The translations under genes and the position numbers were made by a program. Of a stretch of 64,000 nt of DNA, positions 33,442 through 42,217 are shown piece after piece. A model generated the notes under the pieces. It made no database searches and was not told the DNA's origin. It saw nothing but the letters and a program-made list of their open reading frames with translations. Source of the stretch: Massilia sp. TS11 (GTDB lineage Bacteria > Pseudomonadota > Gammaproteobacteria > Burkholderiales > Burkholderiaceae_D); contig NZ_JAKLTS010000010.1 in the NCBI RefSeq assembly GCF_022012445.1, forward strand, positions 82,432 to 146,431, written 5' to 3'. Within the stretch, counting starts at the first letter, position 1, and every line of letters begins with the position of its first letter.

Positions 33442-34376
33442 AGCGCCAACGCGGGGTGGCCGTCGTCACGGCCCTGTTGCTGACCACGCTGGCCGTGACC
33501 ATCGTGGCCAGCCTGTTCTGGCAGCAGCAGGTGCAGGTGCGCTCGATGGAGAACCAGCGTCTGCATCTGCAGACCCAGTGGATTCTGCGCGGCGCCCTCG
33601 ATTTCGCCCGCCTGATCCTGCGCCAGGACGCCAATGACCGGCCGCTGGCGACGACCCTGGACGCGCCGTGGGCGACCCCGGTGGCCGAAACCCGGCTCGA
33701 CCAGTACATCGAGCGCGAGCGCCTGGAAGGCGAAAACTATGATGCGACACTTTCAGGACTGATTCAGGACGCTCAGGCGCGTTACAATCTCGCCAACCTC
33801 GCGCAGAACCGCAAGATCAATGAGGACCAGGTCAAGGTGTTCGAGCGTCTGCTGGCCAATGTGCGCCTCGACCCGTCGCTGGCGCGCCGCACGGCCCTGC
33901 AGATGCGCCGCAGCCAGCAGCCGCCGCTCGGCGCCGAGCCCGACCCCGATGGGGCGCAGGCGGGTCTCGAACTGAGCAGTGTGGACGATCTGCTGGCCGT
34001 GCCCGGCTTCACGCCCGAGGCCCTGAGCCGCCTGCGCGAGCTGGTGGTGCTGCTGCCGCAGCCGACGGCCGTGAACATCAACACGGCCGGACCGGAAGTG
34101 CTGGCGGCGCTGATGAATGTGAGCGTGTCCGAAGCCACGGCCTGGACCGAGCGGCGCAAGAGTGCCTACTGGCGCACGGCGGCCGATTTCCAGGCCCAGG
34201 TGGGCAAGCAGGTGGCGCAGAACGTGTCGATCAACACGATCAGCGAGTATTTTCTGGTGACGAGCCGGATCCGCCTCGAGCGTGCGACGCTCAATGCGGT
34301 CTCGCTCATCGAACGCAAAATGGGACCGAGTAATCCGACCCTGCCGACCCAAGTCCTGTGGACGCGGCAGATTTAG
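33438..34376 (+). CDS. gspK: Type II secretion tip pseudopilin GspK
   Basis: A 312-residue protein beginning KRQRGVAVVTALLLTTLAV, an atypical prepilin leader lacking the Glu at +5, as is normal for GspK. The large domain has DAQARYNLANLAQNRKINED and a helix-hairpin-helix-like segment QPTAVNINTAGPEVLAALMN. I take the ATG at 33438, which overlaps the gspJ stop. The frame is open further upstream, but only as a shadow of gspJ. Confidence 0.93.
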   Translation: MKRQRGVAVVTALLLTTLAVTIVASLFWQQQVQVRSMENQRLHLQTQWILRGALDFARLILRQDANDRPLATTLDAPWATPVAETRLDQYIERERLEGENYDATLSGLIQDAQARYNLANLAQNRKINEDQVKVFERLLANVRLDPSLARRTALQMRRSQQPPLGAEPDPDGAQAGLELSSVDDLLAVPGFTPEALSRLRELVVLLPQPTAVNINTAGPEVLAALMNVSVSEATAWTERRKSAYWRTAADFQAQVGKQVAQNVSINTISEYFLVTSRIRLERATLNAVSLIERKMGPSNPTLPTQVLWTRQI

Positions 34377-34394
34377 CCAAGCAAGGGAGATGCA

Positions 34395-35564
34395 TTGACG
34401 ACCCTCTACCTGCGCCATCCGGCGCGCGCCCTCGGCAGCCAGGCCAGCTGCCAGTATGCGCTGGCCAGCGATCAGGGCGGTCTGCTGCAGCAGGGCCTGC
34501 TGGGCCTGGCCGCGCTGGCCGAGCTGGTGGCCGGCGCGCGCCGTGTGGTGCTGATTCTGGCGGCCGCCGATGTCACCCTGGTGCGCCTGCCGGTGCCGCC
34601 GCTGGCCGGCGCGCGCCTGAAGGCCGCGCTGCCGAATCTGGTGGAAGACCATGTGCTGGGCGACCCGGCCGAGTGCGTGCTGGCCGCCAGCGCCGCCGAC
34701 GCCGAGGGGCGGCGCACGATCGCCGTGGCCGAGCGCGCCTGGGTGGCCGAGCTGGCCCAGCGTCTGCTGGCCCAGGGCGCGCGCCAGCTGCGCATCGTCC
34801 CGGCCCCGCTCTGCCTGCCGCCGGGCACGGCCGCCATCCACCAGGGCGACCTGGCCGTGCGCCTGAATGCGGACGAGGGCGCCGGTCTGGTGCTCGAAGC
34901 CGAGGCCGGCGCCGTGCTGGCCGCGGCCAGTGCCCTCGGCGCCGAGCGCCTGCTGGTGCCGGCCCCCGAGCGCGCCGCCTATGCGGGCGCCGAGATCGCC
35001 GTCGAGGCCGATGCCTGGCCGGTCTGGATCGCTGGCGCCGCCAGCGCGCCGATCGACCTGGCGCCGGCGCTGGGCGCGGCCGGCGCCGCCCAGATCGACT
35101 GGAAGCGCTACCGCTGGCCGGCCGCCCTGGCCGTGCTGGCGCTGCTGGTCAATGCCCTGGCCCTGAACCTCGAATGGCTGCGCCTCAAGCGCGAGGCCGA
35201 TGCCGTGCGCCAGTCGATGTTCCAGACCTACAAGGCGGCCTATCCGAACGCGCCCGAACCGCTCTATCCGGCCGAACAGCTGCGGCGCGCCGTGCTCAGC
35301 GCGCGCGCCGGCAGCGGCCAGCTGGCGCCGACCGATTTCATCTGGCAGAGCGCGGCCATCGGCGAGGCCCTGAACGCGGCCAATCCCAAGCCGGCCGTGC
35401 TGGCCCTGAATTTCAATGACAATGTGCTGACCGTGAAACTGCGTCCCGATTCCCTGCGTCCCGGCGTGCTCGAGCAGGTGCGCGGCGCGCTCGGCGCGCG
35501 CGGCCTGATCGTCAGCGAGACCCAGCCCGGCCTGTGGCAGCTGCGCGTCAAGGAGGGCAAATGA
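34395..35564 (+). CDS. gspL: Type II secretion protein GspL
   Basis: A 389-residue inner-membrane protein that links the ATPase GspE to the membrane. It begins with TTG, supported by AAGGGAGA five to ten bases upstream. The actin-like cytoplasmic domain (residues 1-230) has RLPVPPLAGARLKAALPNLV and EDHVLGDPAECVLAA. One membrane helix follows (YRWPAALAVLALLVNALALN), then a periplasmic ferredoxin-like domain with LALNFNDNVLTVKLRPDSL. Confidence 0.9.
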   Translation: MTTLYLRHPARALGSQASCQYALASDQGGLLQQGLLGLAALAELVAGARRVVLILAAADVTLVRLPVPPLAGARLKAALPNLVEDHVLGDPAECVLAASAADAEGRRTIAVAERAWVAELAQRLLAQGARQLRIVPAPLCLPPGTAAIHQGDLAVRLNADEGAGLVLEAEAGAVLAAASALGAERLLVPAPERAAYAGAEIAVEADAWPVWIAGAASAPIDLAPALGAAGAAQIDWKRYRWPAALAVLALLVNALALNLEWLRLKREADAVRQSMFQTYKAAYPNAPEPLYPAEQLRRAVLSARAGSGQLAPTDFIWQSAAIGEALNAANPKPAVLALNFNDNVLTVKLRPDSLRPGVLEQVRGALGARGLIVSETQPGLWQLRVKEGK

Positions 35565-36061
35565 TGGGCCAGTTCACACAGTACTGGGAGGCCCGCAGCG
35601 CCCAGGAGAAACGCCTGCTGCTGGCGGCCGCGGCCGTGGTGCTGCTGGCCCTGGTCTACAGCCTGCTGTTCGAACCGGCCGTGCGCGGCCGCGCCCAGTT
35701 GCAGCGCGACCTGCCCAATCTGCGCCAGGAAGCGGCCCAGATGCAGGCGCTGGCAGCCGAGGCGATCGAACTGCAAAAGCGCAATGCCGCGGCGCCGGCC
35801 CCGGTCAGCAAGGACAGTCTGGCCGCCAGCCTGGCCGCGCGCAGCCTGCAGCCGAGCAATATCGTCGTCAGCGGCGAATTCATCAAGCTGGAATTCAAGG
35901 GCGTCGCGTTTGCCAATGTGCATGCCTGGCTTGATCAGTTGCGCCGCGAGAACATGGTGCTCGTGCAGGAAGCGAGCTTTGTGCCGCAGGGGCCGGCCGG
36001 CCAAGTCGATGTCAGCCTGAGCCTGCGCCAGCACCAGGCGCTGGGGGCCAATCCGCAATGA
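35561..36061 (+). CDS. gspM: Type II secretion protein GspM
   Basis: A 166-residue bitopic protein, partner of GspL. Sequence MGQFTQYWEARSAQEKRLLL leads into the membrane helix LAAAAVVLLALVYSLLFEPA. The periplasmic part has LPNLRQEAAQMQALAAEAIE and LKGVAFANVHAWLDQL-like strands. The ATG at 35561 overlaps the gspL stop (ATGATG). Overlaps gspN by 4 bases. Confidence 0.88.
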   Translation: MMGQFTQYWEARSAQEKRLLLAAAAVVLLALVYSLLFEPAVRGRAQLQRDLPNLRQEAAQMQALAAEAIELQKRNAAAPAPVSKDSLAASLAARSLQPSNIVVSGEFIKLEFKGVAFANVHAWLDQLRRENMVLVQEASFVPQGPAGQVDVSLSLRQHQALGANPQ

Positions 36062-36831
36062 AGCGTGCGTTCTGGTGGCTGCTGGCCGGCGGCCTGAGCG
36101 CGGCCCTGACGGTGGCCGCTTTCCTGCCGGCTTCGGTGCTCGGCAGCGTGGTCGAGGCCCGCACGGCAGGCCGTTTGACGCTCGGGGATGCGCAGGGTAC
36201 GCTGTGGCGCGGTTCGGCCTTTATCGGCGGCGCCGCCGGCGAGGGCGGGGCCGTCACGCCGCTGCTGCCGGGGCGCTTCAGCTGGGAGCTGTCGCCCTTG
36301 TCGCTGCTGGGCATGGTGCGCCTGAGCCTGGCCAATCCCGAGGCCCTGGCCCAGCCCGTCAGCCTGAGCGGCTCCTGGACGCAATGGCGGCTCAGCGCCG
36401 GCGTGCTGCGCCTGCCGGCCGATGGCTTGGCCGGCCTGGGCGCGCCGCTCAACACGATGGCGCCGAGCGGCACCATGCGCCTGAGCTGGAGCGGGCTGGA
36501 CGTGGCCAGCAGCGCCGGCCAGATCAGCGTGCAGGGCAGCACGCTGCTCGAATTGCTCGACATGGCCTCGCGCCTGTCGCCGCTGCGCCCGCTCGGCAGC
36601 TATGCGCTGAGCATGGACTGGCGCGGCCAGCAGGCGGCGCTCGATTTACGCACGCTGCGCGGGGCCCTGGTCCTGAACGGCAATGGCGTTCTGGCCAACG
36701 GACGCCTGACATTTTCGGGACGCGCGCAAGCGGCCCGCGGATACGAGGAAGCGCTGGCGGGCCTGCTGAATCTGCTGGGCCAGCGCCGTGTGGAAGGCGA
36801 CAACACCTATATCGCGTTAGAGTTCAAATGA
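36058..36831 (+). CDS. gspN: Type II secretion protein GspN
   Basis: A 257-residue bitopic protein. The N-terminal helix is AFWWLLAGGLSAALTVAAFL, followed by the typical RLTLGDAQGTLWRGSAFIGG and a C-terminal FSGRAQAARGYEEALAGLLN block. GspN is an accessory, non-universal T2SS component that helps secretin assembly. Its stop overlaps the gspD start. Confidence 0.88.
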   Translation: MKRAFWWLLAGGLSAALTVAAFLPASVLGSVVEARTAGRLTLGDAQGTLWRGSAFIGGAAGEGGAVTPLLPGRFSWELSPLSLLGMVRLSLANPEALAQPVSLSGSWTQWRLSAGVLRLPADGLAGLGAPLNTMAPSGTMRLSWSGLDVASSAGQISVQGSTLLELLDMASRLSPLRPLGSYALSMDWRGQQAALDLRTLRGALVLNGNGVLANGRLTFSGRAQAARGYEEALAGLLNLLGQRRVEGDNTYIALEFK

Positions 36832-38990
36832 TGAAAACACAGACCCGTAGCACTACGACTTTCCCCGCGCTGCGCCGCCTGTCGGCCGGCGTTCTGCTGT
36901 GCTGCGCGATGACCGTGCAGGCTGCTCCGGCGGCCGAACAGGCGGCCCTGAATTTTGTCGGCGCCGATATCGAGGCGGTGATCAAGGCGGTCGGCCACTA
37001 CACGGGCCAGACCTTCATCATCGACCCGCGTGTCAAGGGCACGCTGACCCTGGTGTCCGAAACCCCGGCCACCAAGGCCCAGGCCTTCCAGCTGCTGGCC
37101 TCGGCGCTGCGCCTGCAGGGCTACGCGATCGTCGCCGGCGAGGGCTTCGCCAAGGTGGTGCCGGAAGCCGACGCCAAGCTGCAGTCGGGCCCGGTGCAAG
37201 TGGGCAGCCAGGCCGCCCTCAAGGGCGATCAGGTGGCCACCCAGGTCTTCCATCTGCAGTATGAATCGGCCGTCAATCTGGCCGGCGTGATCAAGCCGCT
37301 GATTTCGCCGAACAACACGGTCAACGCCAACCCGGGCAATAACACCCTGGTCGTCACCGACTACGCCGACAACCTCAAGCGCATCGCCAAGATCGTCGCC
37401 TCACTCGACGCGCCGGCCAATGGCGACATCGACGTGGTGCCGGTCCAGTATGCGGTGGCCAGCGATATCGTCACCCTCGTCAACAAGCTGATGGAAGGCG
37501 GCGCCCAGGGCGGCGACGCGGCCGCGCGCACCGCCGTGCTGGCCGACCCGCGCACCAACAGTCTGCTGATCCGCGCGGCCACGCCGGCGCGCGCGGCCCA
37601 GGCCAAGTCCCTGATCGCCAAGCTCGATCTGCCGACGGCGCGGGCGGGCAATGTGCACGTGGTCCCGCTGAAGAACGCCGACGCCGTGCAGCTGGCCGCC
37701 ACCCTGCGCGCCGTCATCAGCGGCGAGGGTTCGCTGCCGACGCGCCAGAGCGGCACCCAGGGCGGCTCGGTCACGGCCGGCAGCACCTCGGGCAGCGGCG
37801 GCGCCTCCAGCGTCTCCAACCAGCAGCAGCAGGCCAACAACCAGCAGGGCAATCTGACCCAGCAGGCCAGCCAGCTGGCCGGCGGCGGTGGCGCCAGCGG
37901 CGCCGGCTATATCCAGGCCGATGCGGCCACCAACACCCTGATCATCACGGCCAGCGAAGCCGTCTACCGCAATCTGCGCGCCGTGATCGACCAGCTCGAC
38001 ACGCGCCGCGCCCAGGTCTATATCGAGGCCCTGGTGGTCGAGGTGTCGTCGAACAAGGCGTCCGAATTCGGCGTGCAGTGGCTCGGCCTGTCGGGCGATG
38101 GCAACAGCAATTACCGCGTCGGCACGCTGCAGAACTTCGCCGGCGGCAGCACCCCAAGCGGCACCTCGAACAGCCTGACGGCCCTGGCCACGGGCAAGGG
38201 CGCCGTGCTGCCCGGCCCCGGCATGTCGATCGGCGTGTTCCGCCAGATTAACGGCCAGCTCGGCCTCGGCGCCCTGGCCCATCTGCTCGAAACGGATGCG
38301 AATGCGAACATCCTGTCGACGCCGCATGCGCTGACGGTCGATAACGAACTGGCCTCGATCAAGGTCGGCAAGAACGTCCCCATCATCAGCGGCCAGTTCA
38401 CCACGGCCGCCGGCGGCGCCAACGCCAATCCCTTCCAGACCATCGACCGGCGCGACGTCGGCCTGATCCTCAAAGTGCGCCCGCAGATTTCGGAAGGCGG
38501 CACCATCAAGCTGGCCATCTACAACGAGTCCTCGAGCGTCGACCCGGCCTCGCTCAACGCCAGCTCGGGCGTGACCATCAATAACCGCGTCATCGAGAAC
38601 AATGTGATCGCCGAGGACGGCCAGATCATCGTGCTCGGCGGCCTGATCGAAGACAGCGAAGGCGACGGCGTCGAGAAGGTCAGCGGCCTGGGCGACCTGC
38701 CGATCATCGGCAATCTGTTCAAGTACCAGACGCGGGCGCGCAAGAAGACCAATCTGATGGTCTTCCTGCGTCCGCTGATCGTGCGCACCCCGAACCAGAG
38801 CGAGAACCTGGCCCTGGACCGCTACGACTACATGCGCGCCGAGGGCCAGCGCGCGCTGCCGGCCGACAGCGCCCTGGTGCGCGATCTGGGCGCGCCCGTG
38901 CTGCCCCAGCTGAACAAGGGCCAGCCGCCGGCCGGCGGCCAGATGGCCACCCGTCCGGTCCCGGCCCAGCCCGAGGCCAAGCAGCCATGA
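36828..38990 (+). CDS. gspD: Type II secretion outer-membrane secretin GspD
   Basis: A 720-residue secretin with a signal peptide ([18 protein letters not shown]). N0 domain: [21 protein letters not shown]1-N3 domains follow with repeated R-I-A-K-I and [11 protein letters not shown] motifs. A Ser/Gly/Gln-rich loop lies near residues 300-350. The secretin domain has [59 protein letters not shown] and [20 protein letters not shown] use the ATG at 36828; the open frame upstream is a shadow of gspN. It forms the exit pore for folded enzymes. Confidence 0.95.
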   Translation: MMKTQTRSTTTFPALRRLSAGVLLCCAMTVQAAPAAEQAALNFVGADIEAVIKAVGHYTGQTFIIDPRVKGTLTLVSETPATKAQAFQLLASALRLQGYAIVAGEGFAKVVPEADAKLQSGPVQVGSQAALKGDQVATQVFHLQYESAVNLAGVIKPLISPNNTVNANPGNNTLVVTDYADNLKRIAKIVASLDAPANGDIDVVPVQYAVASDIVTLVNKLMEGGAQGGDAAARTAVLADPRTNSLLIRAATPARAAQAKSLIAKLDLPTARAGNVHVVPLKNADAVQLAATLRAVISGEGSLPTRQSGTQGGSVTAGSTSGSGGASSVSNQQQQANNQQGNLTQQASQLAGGGGASGAGYIQADAATNTLIITASEAVYRNLRAVIDQLDTRRAQVYIEALVVEVSSNKASEFGVQWLGLSGDGNSNYRVGTLQNFAGGSTPSGTSNSLTALATGKGAVLPGPGMSIGVFRQINGQLGLGALAHLLETDANANILSTPHALTVDNELASIKVGKNVPIISGQFTTAAGGANANPFQTIDRRDVGLILKVRPQISEGGTIKLAIYNESSSVDPASLNASSGVTINNRVIENNVIAEDGQIIVLGGLIEDSEGDGVEKVSGLGDLPIIGNLFKYQTRARKKTNLMVFLRPLIVRTPNQSENLALDRYDYMRAEGQRALPADSALVRDLGAPVLPQLNKGQPPAGGQMATRPVPAQPEAKQP

Positions 38991-40405
38991 GCCAGCTCCT
39001 GCCGTATGCCTTCGCGCGCGACCACGGCGTGCTGGCGCGCCCGGACGACAGCGCCGGCCTGGTCGAACTGTGCATCGCGCCCGGCAGCGCGCCGGCCGCG
39101 ATCGCCGAAGTCTCGCGCCGCTTCGGGCGCGTGCGCATCACCCGCATGGAGCGCGCCGCGCTCGACGCCGCCATCGCCCAGAGCTATGCGGGCGCCAGCG
39201 GCGACGCCTCCCAGGTGGCCGACGAATTCGAGGCCGACCTCGACCTGACCAAGCTGCTCAACGACGTGCCGGCCATCGAGGACCTGCTCGAATCGAGCGA
39301 TGACGCGCCCGTGATCCGCATGATCAATGCGCTGCTGACCCAGGCCCTGCGCGAAGGCGCTTCCGACATCCACATCGAGCCCTTCGAGCAGCATTCGGTC
39401 GTGCGCTTTCGCATCGACGGCGCGCTGCGCGACATCGTCAAGCCGCGCAAGGCCATCCACGCCTCGCTGATCTCGCGCATCAAGATCATGTCGCAGCTCG
39501 ACATCGCCGAGAAGCGCCTGCCGCAGGACGGCCGCATCACCCTGCGCGTGGGCGGCAAGCCGGTCGACGTGCGCGTGTCGACTCTGCCGACCGGGCATGG
39601 CGAACGGGCCGTGCTGCGTCTGCTCGACAAGGAAGCCGGCCGTCTCGATCTGGCCCACCTCGGCATGGGCGCGGCCCTGCTGCCGCAGTTCGACACGCTG
39701 ATCAAGCAGCCGCACGGGATCGTGCTGGTGACCGGACCGACCGGCTCGGGCAAGACCACCACTCTGTACGCGGCGCTGTCGCGCCTGAACGCGAGCACCA
39801 CCAATATCCTGACCGTCGAAGACCCGATCGAATACGACCTGCAGGGCATCGGCCAGACCCAGGTCAATCCGCGCATCGACATGAGCTTTGCCAAGGCCCT
39901 GCGCGCGATCTTGCGCCAGGACCCGGACGTGATCATGATCGGCGAGATCCGCGACCTCGAAACCGCGCAGATCGCCGTGCAGGCCTCGCTCACCGGCCAC
40001 CTGGTGCTGGCCACCCTGCACACCAACGACGCCGCGGCCGCCGTCACCCGCCTGCTCGACATGGGGATCGAACCCTTCCTGCTGTCGTCCTCGCTGCTGG
40101 GCGTGCTGGCCCAGCGCCTGGTGCGCAAGCTGTGCGTGCACTGCCGGCGCGAGGAGGGCGGCCAGTGGCATGCGGTCGGCTGCGAGCATTGCGGCCACAC
40201 CGGCTATCAGGGCCGGGTCGGGGTCTACGAGCTGCTCGAGACGACCGACGCGATCCGCGCCCAGATCCACGACCGCGCCTCGGAAGCCGAGATCCGCACC
40301 GCCGCCCAGCGCGGCGGCATGCTGAGCATGCGCGAAGATGGCGAGCGCTGGCTGCGCGATGGCACCACCACCCTCGCCGAACTGCTGCGCGTGACCAAGG
40401 ACTGA
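38987..40405 (+). CDS. gspE: Type II secretion ATPase GspE
   Basis: A 472-residue hexameric motor. Walker A is [10 protein letters not shown], the Asp box is [12 protein letters not shown], Walker B is [13 protein letters not shown] and the His box is [20 protein letters not shown]. The family zinc domain has CVHCRREE and [20 protein letters not shown] (two CxxC pairs). The N-terminal domain is short. Overlaps gspD by 4 bases. Confidence 0.96.
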   Translation: MSQLLPYAFARDHGVLARPDDSAGLVELCIAPGSAPAAIAEVSRRFGRVRITRMERAALDAAIAQSYAGASGDASQVADEFEADLDLTKLLNDVPAIEDLLESSDDAPVIRMINALLTQALREGASDIHIEPFEQHSVVRFRIDGALRDIVKPRKAIHASLISRIKIMSQLDIAEKRLPQDGRITLRVGGKPVDVRVSTLPTGHGERAVLRLLDKEAGRLDLAHLGMGAALLPQFDTLIKQPHGIVLVTGPTGSGKTTTLYAALSRLNASTTNILTVEDPIEYDLQGIGQTQVNPRIDMSFAKALRAILRQDPDVIMIGEIRDLETAQIAVQASLTGHLVLATLHTNDAAAAVTRLLDMGIEPFLLSSSLLGVLAQRLVRKLCVHCRREEGGQWHAVGCEHCGHTGYQGRVGVYELLETTDAIRAQIHDRASEAEIRTAAQRGGMLSMREDGERWLRDGTTTLAELLRVTKD

Positions 40406-40406
40406 G

Positions 40407-41621
40407 ATGCCCGCCTTCCGTTACGAAGCCGTCGATGCCGGTGGCGCCAGCCGCAAAGGGGTGCTCAATGCCGACAGCGCGCGCGCCGCACGCGCCGAGC
40501 TGCGCTCCCAGGGCCTGACCCCGCTGCAGGTCGAGGCGATCGCCACCCAGGTGGCGGGCGGGCAGCGCCGCGCTGCCTTCGGCGAGCGCCTGAGCGCCAC
40601 CGAGCAGGCCCTGTTCACGCGCCAGCTGGCCAGCCTGCTGGGCGCCGGCCTGCCGCTCGAACAGGCGCTGACGGCCCTGCTCGACCAGGCCGAGCGCCCC
40701 TATGTGCGCGACCTGATCGCCTCGATCCGCGCCGAAGTGGTGGGCGGGGCGCCGTTCTCGGAAGCGCTGGCGCGCCATCCGCGCGACTTCGAGGAGATCT
40801 ACCGCGCGCTGGTCGCCTCGGGCGAACAGATCGGCCATCAGGAACGCGTGCTGGGCCGCCTGGCCGACTACATCGAGCGCCGCAATGCGCTGATGGACAA
40901 GGTCACCCAGGCCTTCATGTATCCGGCCATCGTCACCGTGCTGGCCTTCGCCATCGTGATCTTCCTGCTCACCTATGTGGTGCCGCAGATCGTCTCGGTG
41001 TTCGCCGCCACCAAGCAGAACCTGCCGCTGCTGACGACGGTGATGCTGGCGATCTCGGACTTTGTGCGCCACTACGGCCTGTATGTGGCCGTGCTGGCGG
41101 TGGCGGCCGGCTGGATGCTGCGGCGCGCCCTGCGCGAGCCGGCCCTGCGCCTGCGCTGGCACACCTGGCTGCTGACGGCGCCGCTGTACGGGCGCTTCGA
41201 GCGCAGCCTGAACACGGCGCGCTTTGCCTCGACCCTGGCGATCACCACCGGCTCGGGCGTGCCGATCCTGCGTGCGCTCGACACCAGCCGCGACACGCTG
41301 TCCAACCTGGCCATGAAGACCCTGGTCGAAGACGCCACCAACAGCGTGCGCGAAGGGGTCAGCCTGGCGCGCGCGCTGAGCGTGCAGAAGCACTTCCCGC
41401 CGATGCTGATCCACATGATCCGCGCCGGCGAAATCACCGGCGAGCTGGCCGCCATGCTCGAACGCGCGGCCGACGCCCAGCAGCAGGACCTGGAGCGGCG
41501 CGCGCTGCGCATGGCCGGCCTGCTGGAGCCGGTGTTGATCATCGCCATGGGCCTGGTCGTGCTGCTGATCGTGCTGGCCGTGCTCATGCCCATCATCGAA
41601 ATTAACCAACTGGTGCGCTAA
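40407..41621 (+). CDS. gspF: Type II secretion inner-membrane platform protein GspF
   Basis: A 404-residue polytopic protein. The opening is FRYEAVDAGGASRKGVLNAD. Two repeats of the GspF domain follow: LFTRQLASLLGAGLPLEQAL and later FASTLAITTGSGVPILRALD. Three membrane helices are visible (FMYPAIVTVLAFAIVIFLLT; LYVAVLAVAAGWML; EPVLIIAMGLVVLLIVLAVL). It couples the ATPase to pseudopilus assembly. Confidence 0.95.
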   Translation: MPAFRYEAVDAGGASRKGVLNADSARAARAELRSQGLTPLQVEAIATQVAGGQRRAAFGERLSATEQALFTRQLASLLGAGLPLEQALTALLDQAERPYVRDLIASIRAEVVGGAPFSEALARHPRDFEEIYRALVASGEQIGHQERVLGRLADYIERRNALMDKVTQAFMYPAIVTVLAFAIVIFLLTYVVPQIVSVFAATKQNLPLLTTVMLAISDFVRHYGLYVAVLAVAAGWMLRRALREPALRLRWHTWLLTAPLYGRFERSLNTARFASTLAITTGSGVPILRALDTSRDTLSNLAMKTLVEDATNSVREGVSLARALSVQKHFPPMLIHMIRAGEITGELAAMLERAADAQQQDLERRALRMAGLLEPVLIIAMGLVVLLIVLAVLMPIIEINQLVR

Positions 41622-41626
41622 GGAGG

Positions 41627-42214
41627 ATGCCCATGAAGCGCTTGCCCTTTATTCTCGGCCTGCTTGCAGTGGTGGCCCTGTCCAGTTCCCTCGCTTACTG
41701 GGGAATGCAATGGTGGCGCCCGGCCCAGCGGCCGCTGGCGGCCCTGCCCGCGGCCAGCGTGCAGGCGCCGCCGGCCGATGCCGCCGCCACCCTGTTCGGC
41801 GGCCAGGCCGTGACGGCCGTGGCCAGCAACTACCAGCTCAAGGGCGTGGTGGCGGCCAGCCGCGCGGCCGATGGCGTGGCCATCATCGCCGTCGACGGCA
41901 AGGCGCCGGCCGCCTACAAGGTCGGCAAGGAAGTCGCGCCCGGCGTCACCGTGCAGGAGGTGCAGGCGCGCTTCGTGCTGCTGGCCGAAGGGCCGGCCAT
42001 CAAGCGCATCGAACTGCCGCCCGAGCCGCGTGGCGGCAGCGGCGCCGGCGCCCCCGCGGCCCCGGCCACGCCGGCCCCGGTCACGCCGATGACCCCGCCG
42101 CCGGTGCCGCAGACCCCGTCCATGCCGCCGACCTCGGTCACGCCGACGCCGAGCATGATGATGCCGCCGCCGCAGACCGGCAGCGGGAATACCAATCAAC
42201 CGAGCAGCAAGTAA
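41627..42214 (+). CDS. gspC: Short GspC-like (type II secretion protein N) component
   Basis: A 195-residue bitopic protein: membrane helix (FILGLLAVVALSSSLAYWGM), then a homology-region domain (ATLFGGQAVTAVASNYQLKG, then GVAIIAVDGKAPAAYKVGKE and VTVQEVQARFVLLAEGPAIK), and a Pro/Thr/Met-rich tail. GspC links the inner platform to the secretin. This one lacks the C-terminal PDZ domain and is last rather than first in the operon, a layout I associate with Betaproteobacteria. Usual GspC is near 270-300 residues. Confidence 0.82.
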   Translation: MPMKRLPFILGLLAVVALSSSLAYWGMQWWRPAQRPLAALPAASVQAPPADAAATLFGGQAVTAVASNYQLKGVVAASRAADGVAIIAVDGKAPAAYKVGKEVAPGVTVQEVQARFVLLAEGPAIKRIELPPEPRGGSGAGAPAAPATPAPVTPMTPPPVPQTPSMPPTSVTPTPSMMMPPPQTGSGNTNQPSSK

Positions 42215-42217
42215 GCC